Positions 17,351-25,051 are shown, counted from the stretch's first letter. The stretch is DNA of 64,000 bases from Acidobacteria bacterium RIFCSPLOWO2_12_FULL_68_19 (GCA_001767525.1 MELF01000046.1:62001-126000), one strand, 5' to 3'. Numbers and translations: made by a program. Notes: a model not told the origin generated them from the letters alone.

Positions 17351-17367
17351 GGTCCCTCCTGGGCGGG

Positions 17368-17398
17368 AGTATAGTCCCCCGCGCATTGCCACTGTCAA
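17368..17398 (-). promoter_or_regulatory. Sigma-70-like promoter for the VWFA/CcsA unit
   Basis: On the minus strand TTGACA (17398-17393) and TATACT (17373-17368) are separated by 19 bases, upstream of the AGGAGG/ATG of the first VWFA gene. Both hexamers are near consensus; the spacing is slightly long. Confidence 0.55.
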
Positions 17399-17415
17399 TC
17401 TACGTCTGCTACGAT
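17386..17415 (+). promoter_or_regulatory. Candidate promoter for the F0 operon
   Basis: TTGCCA (17386-17391) and TACGAT (17410-17415) with an 18-base spacer face the atp genes. The element overlaps the divergent minus-strand promoter, so the two units may compete for polymerase. Identified by eye only. Confidence 0.45.
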
Positions 17416-17422
17416 TGATTGT

Positions 17423-17692
17423 TTGTTTGGGTCCAGGAAAGACCGGCGTGCGGCGCCTCCGCCAAGCCTCGTGTCGGCCAGCAGCCTGAAGGCGCTGCAG
17501 ACGAACATCGTCAAGTCGGGGCCGGCGGCGACGGTCAGCTACACGCTCATTGGTGCCATCGTCCTGCTCGGCGGCATCGGGTACGTGATCGACGAGTGGC
17601 GCGGCACCTCTCCCTGGTTTCTGATCGGGGGTCTGTTGCTCGGGCTCATCGTCGGCTTCTACGAGCTGGCGAAGGCGCTGTGGCGGTCATGA
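17423..17692 (+). CDS. AtpZ-like accessory membrane protein of ATP synthase
   Basis: Small protein of up to 89 residues with two membrane helices: TLIGAIVLLGGIGYVIDEW and PWFLIGGLLLGLIVGFYELA, the pattern of AtpZ/AtpI-superfamily proteins encoded first in many atp operons and implicated in cation supply or c-ring assembly. The TTG at 17423 is the only start upstream of conserved sequence apart from GTG 17471 (VSASSLKALQTN), which gives a 73-residue product and may be the true start; neither has a good ribosome site. The stop overlaps the next gene by four bases. Confidence 0.75.
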   Translation: MFGSRKDRRAAPPPSLVSASSLKALQTNIVKSGPAATVSYTLIGAIVLLGGIGYVIDEWRGTSPWFLIGGLLLGLIVGFYELAKALWRS

Positions 17693-18123
17693 GGCCGCTC
17701 TGGTGGATGGCGGGCGCCGCGCTGCTGTCGTCACTGGCGGTCGCCGCCGCGCCCGGCGTCGAGAGCGATCGTGAAGTGCTGCTGGGCATGCTGGCGCCGC
17801 TCGGGGGCGCGGCAGCGACGTGGATCCTCGTGGTGCGGACCTACGCCGCCCGTCCGAACGCGCTGACCCAGGCGATGATCGCGGCGTTCGGCGGCAAGCT
17901 GGTGTTCTTCGGAGCGTACGTAACGATCGTGCTGAAGGTCCTCGAGGCCCGGCCGCTGCCGTTCGTCATCAGCTTCACCACGTATTTCATCGGGTTGCAC
18001 CTGGCCGAGGCGCTGTCGCTGCAGCGCTTCTTCGCCGGGAAGACGCCGGGTCCGCTCCGCGGAAGCCGGCCCACGACGGGGTCCCCATCGCGCCTGCGCG
18101 ACGGGGTGTCATACGACGGGTGA
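17689..18123 (+). CDS. ATP synthase subunit I-like membrane protein
   Basis: Protein of 144 residues with four hydrophobic segments and the layout of AtpI (subunit I), a chaperone for c-ring assembly. Conserved-looking blocks are NALTQAMIAAFGGKLVFFGAY and SFTTYFIGLHLAEALSLQRF, both of which match the C-terminal helices of I-subunits. The ATG overlaps the upstream stop (ATGA) and the stop overlaps the atpB start (GTGA). The position between AtpZ-like and a-subunit genes supports the call; sequence similarity within this family is always weak. Confidence 0.72.
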   Translation: MRPLWWMAGAALLSSLAVAAAPGVESDREVLLGMLAPLGGAAATWILVVRTYAARPNALTQAMIAAFGGKLVFFGAYVTIVLKVLEARPLPFVISFTTYFIGLHLAEALSLQRFFAGKTPGPLRGSRPTTGSPSRLRDGVSYDG

Positions 18124-19052
18124 ACGTGCAGACCGAGATTCAGGAACACGCGGCCGAGGCGGCGGCGGAGGGGTTCAACGCCGGCGCGGTGATCATCGAG
18201 CACGTCGCCAACAGCCCGATCGCTCACCCGCTCGTCCATCTGCCCACGATCGCGGGCATCGACTTCTCGATCACCAAGCATGTCTTCATGCTCTGGGTGG
18301 TGGCTGCGATCGTGTTCGTCGTCGTCACCACGGCCGTGCGGCGCTACCTCGGGCAGGACCGGCTCGTGCCGTCGGGCTTCATGAACGCGCTCGAGGCGAC
18401 CGTCGAGTTCATCCGCGACAACGTCGTCCGGCCGAGTGTCGGCGACAGATGGACTCCCACGTGGATGCCGCTGGTGCTGACGCTCTTCGTCTTCATCCTC
18501 ACGGCCAATGCGATCGGGCTCGTTCCGGTGTTCGAGGTGCTGGGGCTCTTCAACCACTGGGTGCTGCATGCGGGCGAGGAGTCGTTCTTCGCGCGGCTGC
18601 TGCACGGCGGCTCGACGGCGACGTCGAACTTCAACGTGACCGCGGCGCTCGCGGTGATCACGTTCTTCGCGATCATCGTGGCCGGCTCGAAGGCGCACGG
18701 CGCGGTGCAGCACTGGAAGAACATGGTGCCGCACGGCGTGTCGCCCTTTCTCGCCGTGGCGCTCATCCCGATCGAGATTCTCGGCATGCTCGTGCGTCCC
18801 TTCGCGCTGACGATGCGACTGGCGGCGAACATGACGGGCGGCCACATCGCGATTCTGGCGATCCTGTCGTTCGTCTTCATCTTCACGGAGATGGCGGGTT
18901 CGCTCGTCGGGATGGGCGTCGGTGTCGTCTTCGCCGTGCCGCTCGCGGTCGGGATCACGGCGCTCGAGATCATCGTGGTCCTGGTTCAGGCATACGTCTT
19001 CACGCTCTTGACGGCCGTGTTCATCGGCATGGCCATTCACGCGCACCACTAA
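18120..19052 (+). CDS. atpB: ATP synthase F0 subunit a
   Basis: Stator channel subunit of 310 residues, from GTG 18120 in a GTGA overlap. Conserved helices include PLVLTLFVFILTANAIGLVP and the essential arginine in RPFALTMRLAANMTGGH (Arg near residue 236), which faces the c-ring carboxylate, followed by GHIAILAILSFVFIF and the last helix with VLVQAYVFTLLTAVFI. The N-terminus is longer than in E. coli, with a charged stretch before the first helix. The frame is open back to 17820 but that part is a shadow of the upstream gene. Confidence 0.95.
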   Translation: MNVQTEIQEHAAEAAAEGFNAGAVIIEHVANSPIAHPLVHLPTIAGIDFSITKHVFMLWVVAAIVFVVVTTAVRRYLGQDRLVPSGFMNALEATVEFIRDNVVRPSVGDRWTPTWMPLVLTLFVFILTANAIGLVPVFEVLGLFNHWVLHAGEESFFARLLHGGSTATSNFNVTAALAVITFFAIIVAGSKAHGAVQHWKNMVPHGVSPFLAVALIPIEILGMLVRPFALTMRLAANMTGGHIAILAILSFVFIFTEMAGSLVGMGVGVVFAVPLAVGITALEIIVVLVQAYVFTLLTAVFIGMAIHAHH

Positions 19053-19079
19053 AACGACACGCTTACAGAGGAGAACGGA

Positions 19080-19307
19080 ATGGAATTTCTTCTGCACTAC
19101 ATGGGTGCCGGCATCGGCCTCGGACTGGCCGTCATCGGTGCCGGGCTCGGGATCGGCCGCCTTGCGGCGGGCATGGCGGAGGGGATCGCCCGGCAGCCGA
19201 GCGCCGTGGCGCAGATCACCGGCGCGGTGAACCTCCCCCTCTTCCTGCTCGAAGGCGTTGCGATTCTGGCCGAGGTGTTCTGCCTGCTGATCGTTCTCCT
19301 GAGGTAG
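19080..19307 (+). CDS. atpE: ATP synthase F0 subunit c
   Basis: Proteolipid of 75 residues: helix 1 with the glycine-rich stretch GAGIGLGLAVIGAGLGIGRL, the polar loop ARQP, and helix 2 with the ion-binding Glu58 in PLFLLEGVAI. The sodium-type pattern (Gln in helix 1 and Ser/Thr after the Glu) is absent, so proton coupling is likely. A GAGGAG site lies eight bases before the ATG, stronger than other sites in the operon, fitting the high c-subunit stoichiometry. Confidence 0.95.
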   Translation: MEFLLHYMGAGIGLGLAVIGAGLGIGRLAAGMAEGIARQPSAVAQITGAVNLPLFLLEGVAILAEVFCLLIVLLR

Positions 19308-19310
19308 GCG

Positions 19311-19817
19311 ATGGACAACCCGCTCGTCCAGCCCGATCCCGGCCTCTTCATCTGGACGATTCTGACTTTCCTCGTGCTGGTGGGGCTGCTCGCGCGCTTC
19401 GCGTGGCGCCCGCTGATGGAGGCGCTCGAGCGGCGGCACGAGACGATCGCCAGGTCGCTCGAGGACGCGCGGCGCGCCCAGCAGGAGCTCGAGCGCCTGC
19501 AGCGGGAGTCGGCGCAGATGATGGCGAGCGCCCGGGCGGAGGCCGAGTCGATCGTCTCGAGGAGCCGGTCCGACGCCGAGGCGCTCCGGGAGGAGCTGAA
19601 ACAGAAGGCGCGGACCGAGGCGGCCGCCATCGTCCGCAACGCCGAGCGGCAGATCCAGCTCGAGACCGCGCGCGCCGTGCAGCAGATCCGCCAGGAGGCC
19701 GTCGATCTGTCGGTGGCGATCGCCTCGAAGATCCTGCAACGGCAGGTGTCGAAGGAAGACAACGAAGGACTGATTGAAGAGACGCTGAAACAGGTCGAGA
19801 CCCGCCGCCACGTGTGA
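19311..19817 (+). CDS. atpF: ATP synthase F0 subunit b
   Basis: Peripheral stalk subunit of 168 residues with one N-terminal membrane helix (LFIWTILTFLVLVGLLARFA), then WRPLMEALERRHETIARSLE and a long charged coiled coil to the C-terminus. Gap of only three bases after atpE. The next expected genes (atpH, atpA, atpG, atpD, atpC) are not present; the stop codon instead overlaps a flippase-like gene by four bases, so F1 must be encoded elsewhere. Confidence 0.94.
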   Translation: MDNPLVQPDPGLFIWTILTFLVLVGLLARFAWRPLMEALERRHETIARSLEDARRAQQELERLQRESAQMMASARAEAESIVSRSRSDAEALREELKQKARTEAAAIVRNAERQIQLETARAVQQIRQEAVDLSVAIASKILQRQVSKEDNEGLIEETLKQVETRRHV

Positions 19818-20791
19818 CGACTGCCGCACGCCGCCCTCAGCTTGCCGAAGGCCGCCATCTCCTGACGGCGGCGTACACGGCCGGCGGCGCGGCGCTCTTC
19901 GTGTACGTCGTGCGGCGCGCCGGCGTGGCGGAGATCGCCGCCGGCATCGAGCGCGTCGGCTGGGGCCTGGCGGCGATTCTCGGGCTCGCCGGCCTCCGCT
20001 TCCTCGTCCGCGCGGCCTGCTGGCGGCTCTGCATGCCGCCGGCGGCGCCGCTCACCCCGGGGCGTGCCTTCAGCGCTTTCCTCGCCGGCGATGCTGTCGG
20101 CAGCATCACCCCGTTCGGGCTGCTGGCGAGCGAACCCGCCAAGGTGTTCCTCACCCGGCACGATCTCGCCACCCGCGACTCGGTCGCGTCGCTGGCGACC
20201 GAGAACCTGGTCTACGGCGCCTCGATTCTCGTGATGCTCGCGGCAGCGGTCGGCGTCGTGCTCGCCACGGTGCCGCTCGCGCCGGCGTGGCGCCAGGGGA
20301 TCGCCGTCGCCCTCCTTGCGGCGTTGGTCACCGCGTTCGCGCTGTCGCGCCTGCTGCGCGGCACCTGGGACGAGCGGCGCGGCCCCCGTCCCAGGTGGCG
20401 CGCGCGCCTGGCGGAGATCCGCCTGGCGGTCCTCGGGTTCTCGACCCTCCACTCGAACCGGCTCTGGCGGGCGTTCGCGCTGGAGATGGTGTTCCACGTG
20501 CTGAGCACGCTGGAGGTGTTCTTCACGCTGCAGTGGCTCGTCCCTGACCGCCCGCCGACGCTGGCGCAGGCGGTCGCCTTCGAGGGCCTCAACCGCCTGG
20601 TGATCGTGGCGTTCAAGTTCGTGCCGTTCCGCATCGGCATAGACGAGGCGCTGTCGGGTGCGGTGGCGCCGGTCCTCGCCGTAGCGCCGGCCGCCGGCGT
20701 GGCGCTGGCGGTGGTGCGGAAGGTGCGCAACCTGTTCTGGAGCGGGATCGGCCTGGCGATCATCGCCGCGCACCCGGCTAGAAGCCGCTGA
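19814..20791 (+). CDS. Lysylphosphatidylglycerol synthase-type transmembrane protein
   Basis: Membrane protein of 325 residues with about eight hydrophobic helices, consistent with the LPG_synthase_TM/UPF0104 (AglD2-like) family: ALFVYVVRRAGVAEIAAGIE at the start, FSAFLAGDAVGSITPFGLLA, and EGLNRLVIVAFKFVPFRIGI followed by DEALSGAVA. It lacks the soluble MprF synthetase domain, so it more likely acts as a lipid translocation or lipid-linked sugar protein than as an aminoacyl-PG synthase; function is inference. GTG 19814 overlaps the atpF stop (GTGA), coupling it to the F0 operon. Confidence 0.78.
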   Translation: MTTAARRPQLAEGRHLLTAAYTAGGAALFVYVVRRAGVAEIAAGIERVGWGLAAILGLAGLRFLVRAACWRLCMPPAAPLTPGRAFSAFLAGDAVGSITPFGLLASEPAKVFLTRHDLATRDSVASLATENLVYGASILVMLAAAVGVVLATVPLAPAWRQGIAVALLAALVTAFALSRLLRGTWDERRGPRPRWRARLAEIRLAVLGFSTLHSNRLWRAFALEMVFHVLSTLEVFFTLQWLVPDRPPTLAQAVAFEGLNRLVIVAFKFVPFRIGIDEALSGAVAPVLAVAPAAGVALAVVRKVRNLFWSGIGLAIIAAHPARSR

Positions 20792-20958
20792 CGCGGGACG
20801 GGGCAGGAGCCCTCTTCGCTGGTCAGTGCGAGACCCCTCGAGGGTGTCGGTGCACGCCATCCGTGCGCCGCCGGTGAGGTCCTGGTGTCAGCGGCGCTTG
20901 CTGCTGCCCGCCGACGAGAGCTTGCACCGACAATCGAAAGGGGGGCTCCCTCCGCCCG

Positions 20959-23055
20959 TCAGCGCCGGAAGCGTTTGCGCGCTTCGTTCCTGAGCGCGGC
21001 GGCGCGGGCCGGTTCGCGGACGATCGTCCAGAGCCGCGCGGCCGTTTCGTAGCCCTCGGGTGTCTCGGTGGCGCCGACGAGCGTGTCGAGCACCTCCTCC
21101 ACGGCGCTCGCGCGATTCGAGGCGCTGTAGAGGAGCGCCAGGCTGGAGTAGGCGCGCAGGCTGCGGGGGAAGACGCGCAGCTCGGCGCGAAACTGCTCCT
21201 CCGCCTCGGTGAAGCGCTCGAGGCGGGCCAGCGTCTCGCCGAGGCTCAGGTGCAGCTCTTCCAGGGTGCCCCCGCTCTCGTCCAACTGCTCGGCGGCTGC
21301 CTGGAACGCGGCGCGCGCCTCCTCGTACTGCCCTTCCCCAGCCAGGAGCCGCCCGCGCACGAACTGCTGCATCGGCACGCGCGGATCGTCCCGCTCGGCG
21401 GCTTCGGCGTGCGCCTCCGCGGCGGGGCCGTCCTCGAGCGCAAGCGCGACCCGCGCCGCGACCTCGTGTGCCGCCGCGCGCGAGCGGCCGTCGTGGCGCT
21501 CGGCCAAGGCCACGGCGAGCGCCGCCGCTTCGCGAGCCGTCTCCGGGCGTCCCGTCCGCAGCCGCAGCCGCGAGAGCGCGATCGGCACGTAGGGTGTATC
21601 CGGATCCACGGCGGCGGCGGCGCGGAGCGCCCGCTCGGCCTCGTCCCGGCGTCCAGTCCGTTCGAGGATCGTTCCGAGCTGATACTGGACCACCGCCAGG
21701 CGGGGGTGTGCCTTCACGATCGCCCGGAGCTGGCTGGCGGCGGCGGCGTACTGCTTCTGCGCGGCGAGCATCGCCGCCGCGCGGTGCGCGGCGGCCACAC
21801 GAGCCTCTTCCTCCGCGTCGAGCGGCGTCGGCTCGGCGCCGGCCAGCATCGATCCGCCAAGGTAGCCGAGCATCGCGAAACGATCCTCGTCGGCCGCGGG
21901 GATGTCCTCGGGAACGGGACGCATGTCGTGTTCGAGGAGCCGATCCAGCTCCTCTCGCAGTCCGAGGGGGTGCGCCGCCGCTGGTGCGGGTGCGCCCGTG
22001 GTGGCCGCCGCCGGCGCGGGTGCCGGCTCGCCGGCCCGGACGTAGCGCTCCTCCGCGGTGCCGAGCGCGAACCTGGCGGCGCCGCCAAACCGGAAGCGCG
22101 GTGCGAGCGATTCGGCATAGATGAGTGGATCAGCAAACTCTTCATCGTCGCCCTCGAGCACCGTCCGCAGCGATCGGCCGTGGAGCCCGGACGGGATCGG
22201 CGCCCGCACGAGATCCAGGATCGTGGGGAGCAGATCGATGTGCTGCACGGGCGTCGCGACCCGCCGGCCCGCGCCCTCACCGTCGGGCTGCTTGACGACG
22301 AGCGGCACGTGAAGCGTGTCTTCGTCGAGCGAGAGGCCGCCGCCGCCCGCGTGGTCCGCCGTGATCACGATCGTCGACTGATCATAGAGGTTGCGCGCCC
22401 TGAGCTCGCCGACCAGTCGCGCCACCGTCGGCTCTGCCGCGGCCTCGGCCACCTGGACGAACAGGAAGAACCGATGCCCCCGGCGAGCGTGCAGCCAGCG
22501 TTCGGCGGCTTCCGTGGTGCGCGCGCCGTCGCGCTCGACGACAGGCCGTTCCTCGGAGTCCTCCTCCGGGAGCTCGGCGTCGAAGAAGGAGAAGCCCTGC
22601 GCCACTCCCGACGCGGGACGGAGGAGAAACGACGAAACCGCCGCGCCGGTGTCGAAGCCGCGGTTCCGCAGCAGCTCCGCCATCGACTGCGCGTCCTCGT
22701 CGAGGACGAAGCCCGCCTCGTCACGGACGCCGTGCTCGAAAGGCGGCTGACCGGCCAGCATCGAGGCGTGCGCGGGGAGAGTCATGGGCGAATGCGAATA
22801 GGCGCGCTCGAAGACGATGGCTTCCGCCGAGAGCGCGTCGAGGGTGGGAACGCGGCTCGCCGTGGCTCCGTACGCCTGCAAATCGGCTGGGCGAAGCCCG
22901 TCGATGGAGATGAGGACCACCGGGCCCTGATGCGGAGTCGATTCGCGGGCGTACCACCAGCCGGCGCCCGCGGCTGCCACGACGGCTGCGCCGAATACCG
23001 TGAGAATGACCGTGGCCTGCCATCGGCGGGCGGCCGCAGTCGGATGCCGTCGCAT
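20959..23055 (-). CDS. Membrane-anchored sulfatase-like hydrolase with TPR C-terminus
   Basis: Protein of 698 residues. A single N-terminal membrane helix (VILTVFGAAVVAAAGAGWWY) is followed by an alkaline-phosphatase-superfamily domain (about 45-330): PVVLISIDGLRPADLQAYGA with a metal-binding Asp, YSHSPMTLPAHASMLAGQPP in the catalytic-residue region, and TIVITADHAGGGG with the distal Asp-His pair. From about 385 onward come TPR-like helical repeats (for example VVQYQLGTILERTGRRDEAE). Sulfatase-TPR fusions are frequent in Acidobacteria. The nucleophile position reads SPMTLPAH, without the C/S-x-P-x-R formylglycine motif. Candidate -10 TAGAAT lies 13 bases upstream of the ATG. Substrate unknown. 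Confidence 0.85.
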   Translation of the reverse strand: MRRHPTAAARRWQATVILTVFGAAVVAAAGAGWWYARESTPHQGPVVLISIDGLRPADLQAYGATASRVPTLDALSAEAIVFERAYSHSPMTLPAHASMLAGQPPFEHGVRDEAGFVLDEDAQSMAELLRNRGFDTGAAVSSFLLRPASGVAQGFSFFDAELPEEDSEERPVVERDGARTTEAAERWLHARRGHRFFLFVQVAEAAAEPTVARLVGELRARNLYDQSTIVITADHAGGGGLSLDEDTLHVPLVVKQPDGEGAGRRVATPVQHIDLLPTILDLVRAPIPSGLHGRSLRTVLEGDDEEFADPLIYAESLAPRFRFGGAARFALGTAEERYVRAGEPAPAPAAATTGAPAPAAAHPLGLREELDRLLEHDMRPVPEDIPAADEDRFAMLGYLGGSMLAGAEPTPLDAEEEARVAAAHRAAAMLAAQKQYAAAASQLRAIVKAHPRLAVVQYQLGTILERTGRRDEAERALRAAAAVDPDTPYVPIALSRLRLRTGRPETAREAAALAVALAERHDGRSRAAAHEVAARVALALEDGPAAEAHAEAAERDDPRVPMQQFVRGRLLAGEGQYEEARAAFQAAAEQLDESGGTLEELHLSLGETLARLERFTEAEEQFRAELRVFPRSLRAYSSLALLYSASNRASAVEEVLDTLVGATETPEGYETAARLWTIVREPARAAALRNEARKRFRR

Positions 23056-23124
23056 GCGTCGGTTTCTTATTCTAGTGCACCGGTTCGAGGTGCGTCCCGG
23101 AGTTTGTCGTCATACCGAGGTGGC

Positions 23125-23186
23125 TGGCGCTGTTCTCCAATAGTCACTGGTCCGGCGCCGACGACTCCAGCGCGTTCTGCGGCCAG
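23125..23186 (-). repeat. attC-like site D (degenerate, left end of array)
   Basis: On the minus strand GAACGCGCTGGAGTCG and the loop TCGGCGCCG match the left half of site E closely. The right arm appears interrupted: GACT, then about nine extra bases, then CAGCGCC. Cores are not clear. It lies 32 bases after the SpoIIE-type ORF stop, where an attC is expected. The remaining bases of the 23056-23218 gap show nothing else. Confidence 0.45.
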
Positions 23187-23218
23187 CCCGGACCCCACAC
23201 CCATCCTGGTTCCGTCAC

Positions 23219-24388
23219 TCAGGCTCCAGTCCTGGACCCGTCACTCTCCGTCATGCGCTCACCGACATCGATCACGACGAGCGTGACATCGTCCTGCAGC
23301 GGTGTGTCTGAGCCGACCCAGCGACGCACTTCGGCGACGATCTCTTCGACGCACTGCTCGGGAGTGATGGCTGCACTCGCCGCCACACACTGTTCGAGGC
23401 GTGCGTCGCCGAAGAACTCGTCGCTGCCATTGCAGGCTTCAACGAGCCCATCGGAGAAGCAGACGAGACGATCGCCAGGGTGCAAGGCCGCTTCAGCGGT
23501 CGCGTACTGGGCATGGGCATCGAACGCGAGCAGGAGGCCGCGCTGCTGCAGCTGCTCCACCCGCCCATCCCTCCGGCGCAGGAGCGGCGCAGGATGTCCA
23601 GCGCTCGAGTAGGTCAGCTTGCCTGTGAGCGTGTCTATGAAACCGCAGCACGCCGTTACATACGCGCCCTGGAAGCGGCCGCAGAGCGTACGGTTGATGT
23701 TCATGAGCGCCAGGCCGGAATCGTCGAGCCGCTCGGCTTCGGCAGCGAATGCGATCTTCACCATTGACGCCACCAGCGCAGCCGGAACGCCGTGACCGGA
23801 AACATCCGCCACGATGACTCCGAGCCGGTTCGCCTGTTCGGTGTTGAAGTCGTAGAAGTCGCCACCGATCGCGCTCATGGGAATGTAGCGTGCGGCGACG
23901 CTGAGGCCAGCCACATGCGGCAGTTCGCGAGGCAGGATGGACTGCTGGATCTTGCGGGCGAGCTCGAGTTCGCGGGATACAGCCACCAGCTGGCGCTCCG
24001 AGGCGAGCATGCGCTGGGCCACGAGGTATCCCACCGACAGCATGAACGCCAACATCGCGAAGGACTCCAGTTCGAGGGTGCCGCCGAGGGTCTCGTACGT
24101 GGCGACACCGACGAACGCGAGTCCGCCCACCGCGGCGACGCGGTACTCTCGCGGCCACCTGTCCCGCCACCAGTGGCCGAGCACGTGAGCCGTCGCGATA
24201 CCGCCGATTGTCAGCACCACCGGTGCGTTCAGCCAGAGCGTCGCGCCCGGCTGGCGACGGGCGAGGTCGTGCGCCATCGCAAGCAGTGCGTAGGCTGCGG
24301 CCGCCTGCCACGTCCGGTATTCGCTATTGGCGAGACAGCGCGCCCGGCAACTCGAGCGCCATGAAGACACTGTTCGGATCCTCGACAT
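23219..24388 (-). CDS. SpoIIE/RsbU-type PP2C phosphatase, N-terminally truncated, in a cassette
   Basis: Product of about 389 residues. The C-terminal 230 residues are a complete SpoIIE-type serine phosphatase domain: linker helix VAVSRELELARKIQQSILP, metal-site GGDFYDFN, VIVADVSGHGVPAALVASM, SAGHPAPLLRR, GLVEACN and the final DDVTLVVIDVG. Upstream are three hydrophobic helices (about 45-130) but no full sensor domain, so the protein looks truncated at its 5' end, where coding sequence abuts half-site attC E. Such phosphatases usually dephosphorylate anti-anti-sigma factors; no partner lies nearby. ATG 24388 is the first usable start after site E and is uncertain. Confidence 0.75.
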   Translation of the reverse strand: MSRIRTVSSWRSSCRARCLANSEYRTWQAAAAYALLAMAHDLARRQPGATLWLNAPVVLTIGGIATAHVLGHWWRDRWPREYRVAAVGGLAFVGVATYETLGGTLELESFAMLAFMLSVGYLVAQRMLASERQLVAVSRELELARKIQQSILPRELPHVAGLSVAARYIPMSAIGGDFYDFNTEQANRLGVIVADVSGHGVPAALVASMVKIAFAAEAERLDDSGLALMNINRTLCGRFQGAYVTACCGFIDTLTGKLTYSSAGHPAPLLRRRDGRVEQLQQRGLLLAFDAHAQYATAEAALHPGDRLVCFSDGLVEACNGSDEFFGDARLEQCVAASAAITPEQCVEEIVAEVRRWVGSDTPLQDDVTLVVIDVGERMTESDGSRTGA

Positions 24389-24409
24389 AGCTGCCAAATG
24401 GTGGGTATC

Positions 24410-24452
24410 ACGGCGCCGACGGCTCCAGCGCGGGGTTATGGCGGGGTTATGC
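24410..24452 (-). repeat. attC half-site E
   Basis: Minus strand: core GCATAAC (24446-24452) containing the higA stop codon, a short tandem duplication (CCCCGCCATAAC repeated as ACCCCGCG), arm CGCGCTGGAGCCG and loop TCGGCGCCG. The expected right arm CGGCTCAGCGCG and GTTRRRY core are missing; sequence switches to the SpoIIE region. It looks like a deletion or recombination junction inside an attC of the same family as A. Confidence 0.6.
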
Positions 24453-24752
24453 TGCTCCGCGTTTTCCATGAAGCGCCGCCGCGACCGCATCCGGATTCTT
24501 CTCAGCGACCCGCAACAACGCCAGCGCCGGGCCGTCAGGTGTACGACGACCTTGTTCCCAATTGCGAAGAGTCGAGACACTCACACCGATCATGAGGGCG
24601 AACTCAGATTGGGAGGCCCCAAGCTTCGCCCGCACCGTCTTGACGTCCCCAGGTCGGAACTCCCGGGCGCGCGACGGCTTCAACTGGCCGCGGCGAATGC
24701 GACCGGCTTGCCGAATGCTCGTGACCAACTCCTGCAATGCCGCGTCTTTCAT
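24447..24752 (-). CDS. higA: HigA/NadS-like XRE-family antitoxin
   Basis: DNA-binding antitoxin of 101 residues. After a basic N-terminus (SIRQAGRIRRGQLKPSRA) comes a helix-turn-helix: VKTVRAKLGASQSEFALMIG then VSVSTLRNWEQGRRTPDGPA, the NadS/HigA pattern in which SVSTLRNWEQGRR is diagnostic. It probably represses its own operon. Its ATG overlaps the upstream toxin stop (ATGA), giving toxin-first order as in higBA systems. The stop codon TAA lies within the attC core GCATAAC, as for other cassette genes here. Confidence 0.87.
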   Translation of the reverse strand: MKDAALQELVTSIRQAGRIRRGQLKPSRAREFRPGDVKTVRAKLGASQSEFALMIGVSVSTLRNWEQGRRTPDGPALALLRVAEKNPDAVAAALHGKRGAA

Positions 24753-25015
24753 CTGAATTCTTCCCGAACGAGCTGGCCGAGCGACCGAGCCTGTGCCCGT
24801 ATCAGGTCCCCCTGCTCGTTCTTCGCGTACACATACAGCATGTAGAACGCCTGCTCGCCCGGCACCCAGTAGTAGATGATGCGCAGCCCACCCCGCTTGC
24901 CCGCCCCAGGCCTCGCCCAGCGCACCTTCCGCAGCGGACGCTCAGCGTTGCACCAGCGGGCCGTCTGGTAACGTGGTGTTCGGCGGCCTGCTCCGGTCTT
25001 TTTGTGACCGGTCAT
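24749..25015 (-). CDS. higB: HigB/RelE-type toxin with atypical N-terminus
   Basis: Putative ribosome-dependent mRNA interferase, 88 residues. The block LRKVRWARPGAGKRGGLRII, then YYWVPGEQAFYMLYVYAKNE and a closing LGQLVREEFR, is the C-terminal two thirds of HigB-2-like RelE toxins. Family members usually have about 20-30 additional N-terminal residues with a GD-x-IPG-G/GL-RK lead-in; here residues 1-30 are basic and unlike the family, so the 5' end looks replaced or frameshifted. Toxicity is therefore doubtful. It is divergent from relB, with the two starts only 36 bp apart. Confidence 0.75.
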   Translation of the reverse strand: MTGHKKTGAGRRTPRYQTARWCNAERPLRKVRWARPGAGKRGGLRIIYYWVPGEQAFYMLYVYAKNEQGDLIRAQARSLGQLVREEFR

Positions 25016-25016
25016 C

Positions 25017-25045
25017 TTGACGCTGAGACGTTATAACGCTATGGT
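25017..25045 (+). promoter_or_regulatory. Promoter/operator of relBE
   Basis: TTGACG (25017-25022) and TATGGT (25040-25045) have the ideal 17-base spacer. The -10 ends six bases before the relB ATG, predicting a leaderless mRNA. Within the spacer is the perfect palindrome CGTTATAACG (25029-25038), a likely autorepressor site that would also lie just upstream of the divergent higB. Confidence 0.6.
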
Positions 25046-25051
25046 GACCAC

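Noticed and set aside
20792..20958. Possible small RNA or tRNA in the gap after the flippase-like gene
   Set aside because: Some self-complementary words (GGTGCA/TGCACC) but no cloverleaf or terminator; nothing to support a gene.
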